From positions 1 through 12,720 of the forward strand of contig QQUD01000694.1 in NCBI GenBank assembly GCA_008501785.1: DNA of 12,720 nucleotides. Direction: 5' to 3'. Under the pieces are notes generated by a model, which saw only the letters and a list, made by a program, of their open reading frames with translations, searched no databases and had not been told where the DNA came from. The DNA comes from Chloroflexota bacterium (GTDB lineage Bacteria > Chloroflexota > Anaerolineae > Promineifilales > Promineifilaceae). How positions within the stretch are numbered: position 1 is the stretch's first letter; the number at the start of each line of letters is the position of its first letter. Below, piece by piece: positions 5,734 to 12,239 of the stretch. Both the position numbers and the translations under genes were made by a program.

Positions 5734-7527
5734 TTACGGTCTGCCTGCTGGTGGTTGGCCTCCAGGTGGCATGCCCCCTTCTTGGATACCTAAGGCAGCC
5801 AAGAGGACTTCTTCAGTCACGCCGAGTTGTTCTGCAGCGACCGCAAAGTCAATCATGGGCTGTCCACCTCGACCACTTTGTTGTCCGCCTTGCCCACCGG
5901 GGTCGCCTTGTGGACCATCTTGTTGCCCACTGCTTGCGTCTGTTGGCTGGTCAGCAGCTGCCGCTGGATAGCCGCTTGCGTCTGTGGGCTGTGCAGCAGG
6001 TTGGTTCGGATCAGTTGATGAAGAGATGTTACTCATCACGGCGTTTTCCAATTCTTCGGCAGTGATGCCCAGCGTGGCCGCGGCTGCTTCAAAATCTGGT
6101 GGACCCTGGTTTGAGTCGCCCAACGCGGCCATCAGTTCCTCTTCTGTAATGCCCAGTGTCGCTGCCGCGGCTGCAAAGTCAGGCATGCCGCCTGGACTAC
6201 CAGCACCTTCAGGGCCGCCAGCACCTTCTGGACCACCCGTGTTATCAGGTGCGCCACCTACCCAGGATGCACTGTCATCAGCGGTGGGATCGCCTTCTAG
6301 TGTCTCGTTGACGTTGCCTCCACGCACCAGGCGTACATAGTTGTAGATACGTTCTGGGTCTTCACCGGCTGGGCCGCCTTCTGCCTTGACATCAAAGCGG
6401 ACTGCCCCAGCACCGTGTGAATCATTCCCTTCCCAGTCGACGGCATAGCCAAAGGCCACGTACCATGCATAGTAGTAGCCCTGGTTATCGGGGCTGAAGT
6501 AGGCAGAGGTGCTGGTCCAGAAGTAAGCGTCTTCATCGGTGAAGTTGAAGTGGGTTTGGTCAATTGCTGGGTAGACACCGGAGTAATCGACAATACTTTG
6601 CAATTCTTTGACGTTCGGAACGCGCCAGTCGTCGTAACCGGCAAAGCTGGTTTCATTGGCATAGGCCAGCGCACTTTCCCAATCCATGCCTTCACCGCTG
6701 TCATCTTGCAGCCACATCAGGCCGGTGGCGTTGTCGGTAATGGTGCCGTCATCGTTGTCGACAAAATCGTTGACCAAATATGCATCACCGAGAACACAGC
6801 GCACATATTTGCCAGCAGGCCCGCCGCCACCGTTTGCGCCATCAGGATAGGCTTTGATGTGGCCTGTCGCGTGGTTAACCCCGATAGCCTGATTGGGAGC
6901 CGCTTCGCTGGTATCAACCTCATAGTAATTGCTGGCCCAGTATTGTTCTAATTTGTCCTGACCTGCATCTGTGATCAGGTCAAAATAGTTCATGTCGATG
7001 TATGGCCACCCCGATTCAAAATCACTAAGCGAGAACAGTTCTTTCAGGCTGGGCGTGCGCCAATCATCAGAACCAGCCAGCGAGAGGTCTTCACAATAGG
7101 TTTGGGCATCGGCCCACCCACGCTTGCTACTGTCAGGTGTTTGTTCCCAAATGAGGCCTGTGACATTGTCGGTGACGGTTCCGTCGTCGTTGTCGGTAAA
7201 GCTGAAGGCTGCGCCGATGAACTGGGCATCTTGACCGTAGAAAGGTTCGCCTTCAGTAGGGCAGTCGATCTTTTCGCCGCTGCTGTTGTAGCAGTAGCCT
7301 TGCCCGGTTTCGACCAGGGTGTAGGTTGATGTGGTTGCTTCTTTGGTGACGGTGGGGAGGAAAACGGCCGTTTCCGCCACTCCCTGTTCGTTTGCCAATG
7401 CATTCACTTGTTCAGTAATACCCTCCTGATTCGAGCTGTTTGATTCAGCCACTGTGCTAATACACGCAGCCAGGAACAAAATCAATAGTGAACCCAAGGC
7501 GATGTTGTTAAGTAGTTTTCGTTTCAT
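5734..7527 (-). CDS. Lipoprotein with two DUF1566 domains and Gly/Pro-rich C-terminus
   Basis: A 597-residue surface protein. The N-terminus is a lipoprotein signal (LILFLAAC, Cys22). Two DUF1566 (Lcl_C) domains follow, each opening with DNDDGT(V/I)TDN(V/A)TGL(I/M)W and containing AG.DDWR(T/V)P..KEL: about residues 112-245 and 257-403. These domains are known from secreted and adhesin-like proteins and their function is not settled. Residues 420-597 are low-complexity Gly/Pro/Gln, interrupted by three copies of a short helical motif DFaaAAatLGiTeEeLmaAL (450-470, 478-497, 560-580). AGGAG lies about eight bases before the ATG. It is the first gene of the minus-strand cluster and diverges from the two-component system. 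The palindrome at 7364 encodes ETAVF near the N-terminus. The lipoprotein and DUF1566 calls are firm; the role is unknown. Confidence 0.87.
   Translation of the reverse strand: MKRKLLNNIALGSLLILFLAACISTVAESNSSNQEGITEQVNALANEQGVAETAVFLPTVTKEATTSTYTLVETGQGYCYNSSGEKIDCPTEGEPFYGQDAQFIGAAFSFTDNDDGTVTDNVTGLIWEQTPDSSKRGWADAQTYCEDLSLAGSDDWRTPSLKELFSLSDFESGWPYIDMNYFDLITDAGQDKLEQYWASNYYEVDTSEAAPNQAIGVNHATGHIKAYPDGANGGGGPAGKYVRCVLGDAYLVNDFVDNDDGTITDNATGLMWLQDDSGEGMDWESALAYANETSFAGYDDWRVPNVKELQSIVDYSGVYPAIDQTHFNFTDEDAYFWTSTSAYFSPDNQGYYYAWYVAFGYAVDWEGNDSHGAGAVRFDVKAEGGPAGEDPERIYNYVRLVRGGNVNETLEGDPTADDSASWVGGAPDNTGGPEGAGGPEGAGSPGGMPDFAAAAATLGITEEELMAALGDSNQGPPDFEAAAATLGITAEELENAVMSNISSSTDPNQPAAQPTDASGYPAAAADQPTDASSGQQDGPQGDPGGQGGQQSGRGGQPMIDFAVAAEQLGVTEEVLLAALGIQEGGMPPGGQPPAGRP
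7363..7372. repeat. AACGGCCGTT palindrome, coding copy (lipoprotein gene)
   Basis: The core is at 7364-7371, inside the DUF1566 lipoprotein gene, where the minus strand reads it as T-A-V. The flanks GGTGGGGAGGAAA and TTTCCGCCAC are roughly complementary, so the extended form is retained even in coding sequence. It falls in the linker between lipid anchor and first domain, where sequence is free to vary. Confidence 0.75.
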
Positions 7528-7570
7528 TATCTTCTCCTGAAATTAAAATGTGAGCGTAGCTTAGGAAAAA

Positions 7571-7592
7571 CTTGTGTGGAAGTTGTGAGGAA
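7571..7592. repeat. 11-bp tandem repeat, possible response-regulator site
   Basis: CTTGTGTGGAA (7571-7581) is followed directly by GTTGTGAGGAA (7582-7592), 9 of 11 positions identical. OmpR/PhoB-type regulators typically bind tandem direct repeats with an 11-bp period, and such a regulator is encoded next door. The site lies in the leader of the redox cluster, 44 bases before the lipoprotein start. Confidence 0.4.
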
Positions 7593-7750
7593 CCCTTTTA
7601 CGATATTTTAAGAATGGGAAAGTTGTTTGATGCAAAAGGTTATTTCGGGTGAAAAATGAGCCTTAACATTTTCTAAATAGTTCACTTAACTTTTCTTGAC
7701 ATCGAAGCGTTAGGATAGTGTTGGAAGAAAACGACTTAAGAAGAGAAAGG

Positions 7751-7778
7751 CTGAAAGCTTACACCTGAAAGCTGACAC
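7751..7778 (+). repeat. 14-bp tandem repeat before the response-regulator start
   Basis: CTGAAAGCTTACAC is followed directly by CTGAAAGCTGACAC, 13 of 14 identical. It lies in the untranslated leader, about 10 bases upstream of the ribosome-binding site GAGG. Its role is unknown; autoregulation is one possibility. Confidence 0.6.
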
Positions 7779-7797
7779 CTGCCTTCGAGGAAAAATC

Positions 7798-8577
7798 ATG
7801 AACCAAAATCTGTTGGGCAATCCCGAGCAATATGTTAGAGTAAACGGCGATAATGCTTTGTTTCAAATACCAAAAGAACAAGTGGATGCAGATATGAGTC
7901 GAACAATTCTCGTAGTAGATGATGATCCGAAAATTCGCCAGATGTTGACGATTAATTTGACGCAGGAGGGGTATCGGGTGGTGACGGCCGTTAACGGCCG
8001 TGATGCCCTCTTCGTCGCACGTGATGAAAAACCTGACGTGATCATTCTCGATTTGATGATGCCAGAAATGGGTGGGTACGAATTTGTACGTGTTTACAGC
8101 AAAGAAGCAGACACGCCCATTATCATGCTGACTGCGAAAGTAGAAGAAAGCGACAAGATTTTGGGCCTAGAACTGGGCGCAGATGATTATGTGACAAAGC
8201 CTTTTAGCGTGAAAGAGTTGACTGCCCGTATCCGCGCCATGTTTCGCCGCATGGATAAATTTACGACACAGTCAAATACCGTTCAAGTATCAGATATTGT
8301 GCTTGACCCAGACCGGCGACTGGTGACGGTGGCCGGTTCTCGTGTAGATTTAACCCCTTCTGAATTCGAGATTTTGGCTGCTTTGATGGCAAACCCTGGG
8401 CGCGTTTTTTCGCGGCTAGATCTGATTGAGCGAATGCAGGGAATGGCGCTGGAGGGGTTTGAACGGTCGATTGATGTGCATGTGCGCAATTTGCGGCGCA
8501 AAATTGAGCCGGACCCTGGCAAACCGCGTTATGTGGAAACGGTTTATGGCATGGGATATCGGTTTGCGATTGAATAA
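7798..8577 (+). CDS. OmpR/PhoB-family response regulator
   Basis: A 259-residue regulator. The receiver domain (about residues 35-148) has the acidic cluster DDD 41-43, phospho-acceptor D85 in ILDLMMPEMGG, T112 and K134 in VTKPFS. A winged-helix DNA-binding domain (about 160-258) follows, with SIDVHVRNLRRKIEPDPGKP and ETVYGMGYRF. The start at 7798 has GAGG seven bases upstream. A later ATG at 7894 (MSRTILVV) would match most relatives but has no good ribosome-binding site. A 32-residue N-terminal extension is therefore accepted with some doubt. The stop codon overlaps the kinase start by one base (TAATG), so the pair is translationally coupled. The divergent redox cluster is the likely target. 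A double palindrome (7984-8001) encodes TAVNGR in the receiver domain. Confidence 0.93.
   Translation: MNQNLLGNPEQYVRVNGDNALFQIPKEQVDADMSRTILVVDDDPKIRQMLTINLTQEGYRVVTAVNGRDALFVARDEKPDVIILDLMMPEMGGYEFVRVYSKEADTPIIMLTAKVEESDKILGLELGADDYVTKPFSVKELTARIRAMFRRMDKFTTQSNTVQVSDIVLDPDRRLVTVAGSRVDLTPSEFEILAALMANPGRVFSRLDLIERMQGMALEGFERSIDVHVRNLRRKIEPDPGKPRYVETVYGMGYRFAIE
7984..8001. repeat. Double ACGGCCGT palindrome inside the receiver domain
   Basis: Two octamers (7984-7991 and 7994-8001), joined by TA, form a single perfect 18-bp palindrome. In the response-regulator frame they encode T-A-V-N-G-R, so one copy is read in each of two frames. Confidence 0.85.
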
Positions 8578-9974
8578 TGATGCGATCTTTAGCGACTAAG
8601 TTTACGCTGGCTTTTTTGTTTGTGGGCATTGTGGGTGCGTTGTCTGTGTCCATTTTGACGCGAGATCGGACGCAAGATGCATTTACCCAATTTGTGGCAG
8701 ACAAGGGGCGCACAACGGTTGTCAATATTTTAACTAGCTATTATGAAACGAATGGCAGTTGGAATGGGGTTGACTCTTTATTCACACAGCGCGACCCGAC
8801 GACGGATGAGCCACGTGATCCGATTGGTGTGGTGGATGTGGATGGGATGATTGTGTATGGAGAACGGCCGTTACTTCCTAACCAAAAAGCGCCGCCAGAA
8901 CTGATCCAAAACGGCGATCAAATCATTGTGAATGACAAACTTGTTGGCTTTTTAATCGTTGCCCGACCGTTAAATCCAAACGGTGACATAAATGCACCAC
9001 CACCCAATTCGCCTGAAGCCAGCTTTTTGAATACATTGCAAGATTCAACATTGCTGAGTTTGGGTGTGGCGACAACTGTTGCGTTGTTATTAGGATTCTT
9101 GTTATCTCGATCTTTAACGAAGCCGATTCGAGCTTTGACCCGAGCGACTCAAAAGATGGCCAAGGGGGAACTTGGACATCAAGTGCATATTCACTCGAAA
9201 GATGAATTGGGGGTTTTAGCCCAATCGTTTAACCAAATGAACCATGATTTATCCGCCGCGTTAGAGGCACGGCAGCAAATGACGGCCGATGTAGCCCATG
9301 ATTTGCGCACGCCGCTGACGGTGCTGCGCGGCTACACGGAACCGCTGCGGGACGGATCGCTGCAAGGGTCGCCAGAGCTGTATGGCATTATGCATGAAGA
9401 GGTGGTGCATTTGCAGCACTTGATTGATGATTTGCGCACATTGTCGCTGGCAGATTCGGGTGAGCTACCACTGCAACCCCGTTTGGTTGATCCGCGTGCC
9501 TTGTTGGAACGTACTGCGCTGGCGTATATGTCCCTGGCTGAGGAAAGCGGTGTGCAGTTAGCTGTTGAGGCGGCTGACGATTTGCCGTCAATCAGTGTGG
9601 ATGTGGAGCGGATGACGCAGGTGCTGCGCAATTTGGTGAGCAATGCACTGCGCTATACGCCACAGGGTGGGCGGATTGTGTTGGGGGCTGATGGGAGCGG
9701 AAACGGAGACTTCGGCGATGCTCAGTCCAAGCGTTTCTCTACCCTCACAGTTTCAGATACTGGCAGCGGCATCCCTGTCGAAGATTTATCTCACATCTTT
9801 GATCGCTTTTACCGTGCCGACAAAGCACGCAGCCGAGGCGGTGGTGCATCTGGCCTGGGGTTGGCAATTGTGCGTTCAATTGTAGAAGCACATGGGGGAA
9901 CCATTTCTGTAAAATCAGAATCACAAAATGGTACGATATTTACAATTTCTATTCCGGTAAAAATTGATCGATGA
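8577..9974 (+). CDS. Membrane sensor histidine kinase
   Basis: A 465-residue partner of the upstream regulator, BaeS/PhoR-like in layout. There is a first membrane helix at residues 9-27 and an external sensor region at about 28-155. A second helix spans 157-177, with a HAMP domain at about 178-231. The HisKA H-box (DVAHDLRTPLTVLRGY) carries phospho-accepting H241. The N-box is at 348-360 (QVLRNLVSNALRY), the G1 box is DTGSGIP, the F-box is IFDRFYR, and the G2 box is GLGLAIV. All boxes are complete, so it should be active. The start overlaps the regulator stop by one base; a second ATG follows directly. Its end overlaps the convergent gene by 26 bp. The external domain has no motif I recognise, so the signal is unknown. 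The palindrome at 8864 encodes ERPL in it. Confidence 0.93.
   Translation: MMRSLATKFTLAFLFVGIVGALSVSILTRDRTQDAFTQFVADKGRTTVVNILTSYYETNGSWNGVDSLFTQRDPTTDEPRDPIGVVDVDGMIVYGERPLLPNQKAPPELIQNGDQIIVNDKLVGFLIVARPLNPNGDINAPPPNSPEASFLNTLQDSTLLSLGVATTVALLLGFLLSRSLTKPIRALTRATQKMAKGELGHQVHIHSKDELGVLAQSFNQMNHDLSAALEARQQMTADVAHDLRTPLTVLRGYTEPLRDGSLQGSPELYGIMHEEVVHLQHLIDDLRTLSLADSGELPLQPRLVDPRALLERTALAYMSLAEESGVQLAVEAADDLPSISVDVERMTQVLRNLVSNALRYTPQGGRIVLGADGSGNGDFGDAQSKRFSTLTVSDTGSGIPVEDLSHIFDRFYRADKARSRGGGASGLGLAIVRSIVEAHGGTISVKSESQNGTIFTISIPVKIDR
8863..8872. repeat. AACGGCCGTT palindrome, coding copy (kinase sensor domain)
   Basis: The core is at 8864-8871. It is read as E-R-P-L, the third possible frame of the octamer, in the variable external domain of the kinase. 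Confidence 0.75.
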
Positions 9975-10359
9975 ATTCAAAATAACCGCGCCGTCCACCT
10001 TCTTTTTGCCACATGTCAATAGAGCGGCGAATACGTTTGAGGCAGGCAATGATTTCAGCAATTGTCAGATTGTTTTGATCGAGCTGACTGATTTGCCCTA
10101 CCTCATCAAATAATGGTGCGCGTCCAAGCCATCCTTCACAGGCAATTTGTAAATTAGTAAAGGCTTGCTGAGTTTGGGGAGGCATTTTAAGGGAAGGCTG
10201 TTTGCGTTTGCGCTGTTCAGCAGTGTAGATGCGGGTGAGGTTGTTAACGGCCGTTCCCACATGCCAATCGACCACTGCATCATTTTTCCGATAGACACGC
10301 ACCAATGCCAGTTCCAGGCTGCGTAATGTGTCGTTGTATTGCTCTTCAAATTTAGCCAT
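9949..10359 (-). CDS. Small conserved protein of unknown function
   Basis: A 136-residue soluble, probably helical protein without signal or membrane segment. It begins AKFEEQYNDTLRSLELALVRVYR and continues with VDWHVGTAVNNLTRIYTAEQR. I recall similar short proteins as a widespread unnamed family in Chloroflexota genomes, but know no function. The start at 10359 fits that family and has GGAAG five bases upstream; an in-frame ATG at 10398 would add 13 residues. The 3' end overlaps the 3' end of the kinase gene on the other strand by 26 bp. The palindrome at 10247 encodes GTAVNN within it. Confidence that it is a real gene is good; nothing can be said of its role. Confidence 0.72.
   Translation of the reverse strand: MAKFEEQYNDTLRSLELALVRVYRKNDAVVDWHVGTAVNNLTRIYTAEQRKRKQPSLKMPPQTQQAFTNLQIACEGWLGRAPLFDEVGQISQLDQNNLTIAEIIACLKRIRRSIDMWQKEGGRRGYFEFIDQFLPE
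10246..10255. repeat. AACGGCCGTT palindrome, coding copy (small conserved gene)
   Basis: The core is at 10247-10254. The minus strand reads GGGAACGGCCGTTAAC as G-T-A-V-N, with the GGG-A flank typical of the family on one side only. Confidence 0.75.
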
Positions 10360-10468
10360 ATTTCTTCCACCATTACAGTTTCGAGCAAGTCTACCCATTG
10401 CTGTAAATTCGTCAATTGAATCCTAATTTATTAGTTCCTAAATTTTTAGTTAATGTAAATAGTAAGTA

Positions 10469-10474
10469 TATAAT
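10469..10474 (+). promoter_or_regulatory. Candidate -10 box of the protease gene
   Basis: TATAAT is a perfect consensus -10 in a very AT-rich stretch. The -35 at 17 bases spacing is weak (TTAGTT, 10446-10451). It would start RNA near 10481 and so create a leader of about 155 bases carrying the hairpins at 10489-10591. Confidence 0.45.
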
Positions 10475-10488
10475 AGTAGCTTAGTACT

Positions 10489-10591
10489 AGTATTGCGCGG
10501 CATTCGTTCGTGTGCAATATGGTTTGAGCGCAATACTTAAACAGTCCGGCAAGTACGCCATACGATTGCCCACGAACTTCTGCCGGACTGT
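10489..10591 (+). promoter_or_regulatory. Structured 5' leader of the protease gene
   Basis: AGTATTGCGC (10489-10498) pairs perfectly with GCGCAATACT (10528-10537). The same left arm can instead pair with TGTGCAATA (10511-10519) in a shorter hairpin, so the two folds exclude each other. A second strong stem follows: ACAGTCCGGCA (10541-10551) with TGCCGGACTGT (10581-10591), extendable by three pairs past one bulged base. No T-run follows, so it is not a simple terminator. A regulatory leader is one reading; a small inserted element is another, because GTACTAGT flanks the block at 10484 and 10590. Confidence 0.5.
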
Positions 10592-10636
10592 ACTAGTTAT
10601 TCTCAAATGTAATCACTTTTTTGAAGCTGGTGAAAA

Positions 10637-12199
10637 ATGAAGAAGCTATTCCCATCTTTAATGACTATTATCTTAATTGCTCTGTTGCTTAAAGCTTTTG
10701 TTGTGACTGGTAATGCAAAACCTGCCATTTCGACAACCGGTTCCAATATGCCTATCGTACCGCCTGAGCCACCGCAAGAATACCCATTAACGAAAAAACG
10801 TTTAGCCATGCAGATGGCACAATCTGAGTCAGTTATCAATATGGATGATTTTCGTGATGACGGCCGTTTTAGCAATATTGATGGAACTGGCTATACGGTA
10901 GTTGTTTTGGACACCGGTATTGATTTAGATCATCCTTACTTTGGCCCCGATCTTGATCACAATGGCGTTGCAGATCGCATCGTGTACAGTTACGATTTTG
11001 CAGATGGGGATGCAGATGCCACTGATTATAATGGTCACGGCTCGAATGTTTCTTCAATTGTTGCTGGAAATTACGGCAGCTATCAAGGTGTGGCTCCTGG
11101 TATCAATTTAATTCATCTTAAAGTGTTTCCCGATCAAGGGAGGGGAAGTTTTAGTTATATTGAACAGGCATTGCAATGGGTAATTGTGAATGCTGATGCT
11201 TATCAAATTGTTAGTGTAAACATGTCGATTGTAGATGGTATTAATCATTCGGCAGCACAAGCATTGTATGGTATGAGTGATGAAATTGCCGTGTTGTCGG
11301 CAGCGGGTATTGTCGTTGTTTCATCTGCTGGAAATGATTTTTACAAATATAACAGTGTGCCGGGAGTTATGTATCCGGCGGTAGATGCGAATTCATTAGC
11401 GGTGGGGGCAACGTTTGATGCGAATATTGGGAGCATCACCTTTCATGATGGTGCCAAAGCCTACGTTACGGCAGCCGATCGGATTGCTCCTTTCTCGATG
11501 AGGCACGAGACGTTGATTGATATATTTGCGCCAGGTTCACCGATTCTTGGTGCTGGACCTACAGGCGGGGTGACAACGTTGCATGGAACCAGTCAGGCAG
11601 CGCCGCATATTGCGGGGATAGTAGGGTTGATGCAGGAGTTAGCTTTTCAGCAGTTGGGGCGGTTGTTAACTGTTGCTGAGGTTAAAAATTTGTTGATTTC
11701 GACGGCAACAATGATTAATGATGGGGATGATGAAATTGATAACGTGACAAATACGGGACTTGATTTCCCCCGGGTAGACATGATGGCGATTGGGGAAGCG
11801 ATTTGGTTAATGGGTCCGCCACCCACATCAACGCCAACGAATACGGCCGTTCCCACCAACACCCCAGTACCAACCAACACCAACACCCCAGTACCTACGA
11901 ATACGGCCGTTCCCACTCACACCAACACACCAGTACCGACGAATACACCGGTTCCTACGAATACGGCCGTTCCCACTCACACCAACACACCAGTACCGAC
12001 AAATACACCGATTTCGACAAACACGGCCGTTCCCACTGCAATCATTACGACCGTTCCGACGAATACGGCCGTTCCCGTCGTCACCAATGTGCCAGTGCAA
12101 CACCAAACATCAACACCAATGCCAGGTCCGACTTTGATACCCTATACGGAACTCAACGATACAGTGTTTTTACCGATGATTTCGAATAAAGACTCATAA
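10637..12199 (+). CDS. Secreted S8 (subtilisin-like) serine protease
   Basis: A 520-residue exported protease. Residues 1-27 form a Sec signal peptide (MKK then a hydrophobic stretch). The catalytic set is complete: D92 in [10 protein letters not shown]134 in [14 protein letters not shown], oxyanion N233 in SSAGNDF, and S319 in [12 protein letters not shown]. The catalytic domain ends near residue 390. Residues 393-495 are a Thr/Pro/Asn/Val linker with a 20-residue (60-bp) repeat. The end, [14 protein letters not shown], resembles the short C-terminal motif I associate with cell-surface proteins of Chloroflexota. The segment between signal and domain (28-80) is short and may be a small propeptide. 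GGTG lies five bases before the ATG. The gene is monocistronic and faces an ABC exporter gene. The palindrome at 10860 encodes DGRF at the domain entrance. Confidence 0.93.
   Translation: MKKLFPSLMTIILIALLLKAFVVTGNAKPAISTTGSNMPIVPPEPPQEYPLTKKRLAMQMAQSESVINMDDFRDDGRFSNIDGTGYTVVVLDTGIDLDHPYFGPDLDHNGVADRIVYSYDFADGDADATDYNGHGSNVSSIVAGNYGSYQGVAPGINLIHLKVFPDQGRGSFSYIEQALQWVIVNADAYQIVSVNMSIVDGINHSAAQALYGMSDEIAVLSAAGIVVVSSAGNDFYKYNSVPGVMYPAVDANSLAVGATFDANIGSITFHDGAKAYVTAADRIAPFSMRHETLIDIFAPGSPILGAGPTGGVTTLHGTSQAAPHIAGIVGLMQELAFQQLGRLLTVAEVKNLLISTATMINDGDDEIDNVTNTGLDFPRVDMMAIGEAIWLMGPPPTSTPTNTAVPTNTPVPTNTNTPVPTNTAVPTHTNTPVPTNTPVPTNTAVPTHTNTPVPTNTPISTNTAVPTAIITTVPTNTAVPVVTNVPVQHQTSTPMPGPTLIPYTELNDTVFLPMISNKDS
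10860..10867. repeat. ACGGCCGT palindrome, coding copy (protease)
   Basis: Read as D-D-G-R-F just before the catalytic domain. The left flank is G instead of A, so only nine bases match the AACGGCCGTT form. Confidence 0.7.
11836..12075 (+). repeat. 60-bp tandem repeat built on ACGGCCGT in the protease tail
   Basis: Octamer cores lie at 11843, 11903, 11963 and 12023, exactly 60 bp apart, and a fifth at 12065. Each is set in AATACGGCCGTTCCC or a near copy and is read N-T-A-V-P. The units starting near 11896 and 11956 are almost identical; the outer ones are degraded. The repeat encodes the Thr/Pro linker, and its whole-codon period (20 residues) keeps the frame through copy-number change. Confidence 0.9.
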
Positions 12200-12239
12200 G
12201 TTTTCTACGCTATCTTGTCATTGCATTGCTGTTTTCATA

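Larger units (their letters stand above)
7528..7797. promoter_or_regulatory. Divergent promoter region between redox cluster and two-component system
   Basis: This 270-bp gap is AT-rich and must drive both directions. For the plus strand a perfect TTGACA lies at 7696-7701, but only weak -10 candidates follow (for example TAGTGT at 7716). For the minus strand TTGCAT (7635-7630) and TAAAAT (7610-7605) lie 19 bases apart, a little wide. CTTAAC followed by a T-rich tract occurs at 7662 and again at 7685. All of these are candidates only; the repeats at 7571-7592 and 7751-7778 are listed separately. Confidence 0.4.

Noticed and set aside
7894..8577. Shorter response-regulator start (MSRTILVV)
   Set aside because: It agrees with usual receiver lengths but lacks a good ribosome-binding site, while the ATG at 7798 has GAGG at proper spacing. 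Kept as an alternative only.
9949..9974. 26-bp tail-to-tail overlap of the kinase gene and the small conserved gene
   Set aside because: Short convergent overlaps are common and need no special explanation.
10541..10591. Stem-loop considered as an integron attC site or as a terminator
   Set aside because: I see no matching core-site pair at its ends and no T-run after it. It lies between a likely promoter and the protease start.
11836..12075. Regularly spaced repeats that could suggest a CRISPR array
   Set aside because: They are in frame within the protease gene, encode a typical Thr/Pro linker, and the 'spacers' are themselves similar. There is no leader or cas gene.
11828..12106. Antisense open frame rich in Arg, Cys and Gly
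   Set aside because: It mirrors the repeated linker of the protease gene. No start signal, and its composition follows from the repeat.
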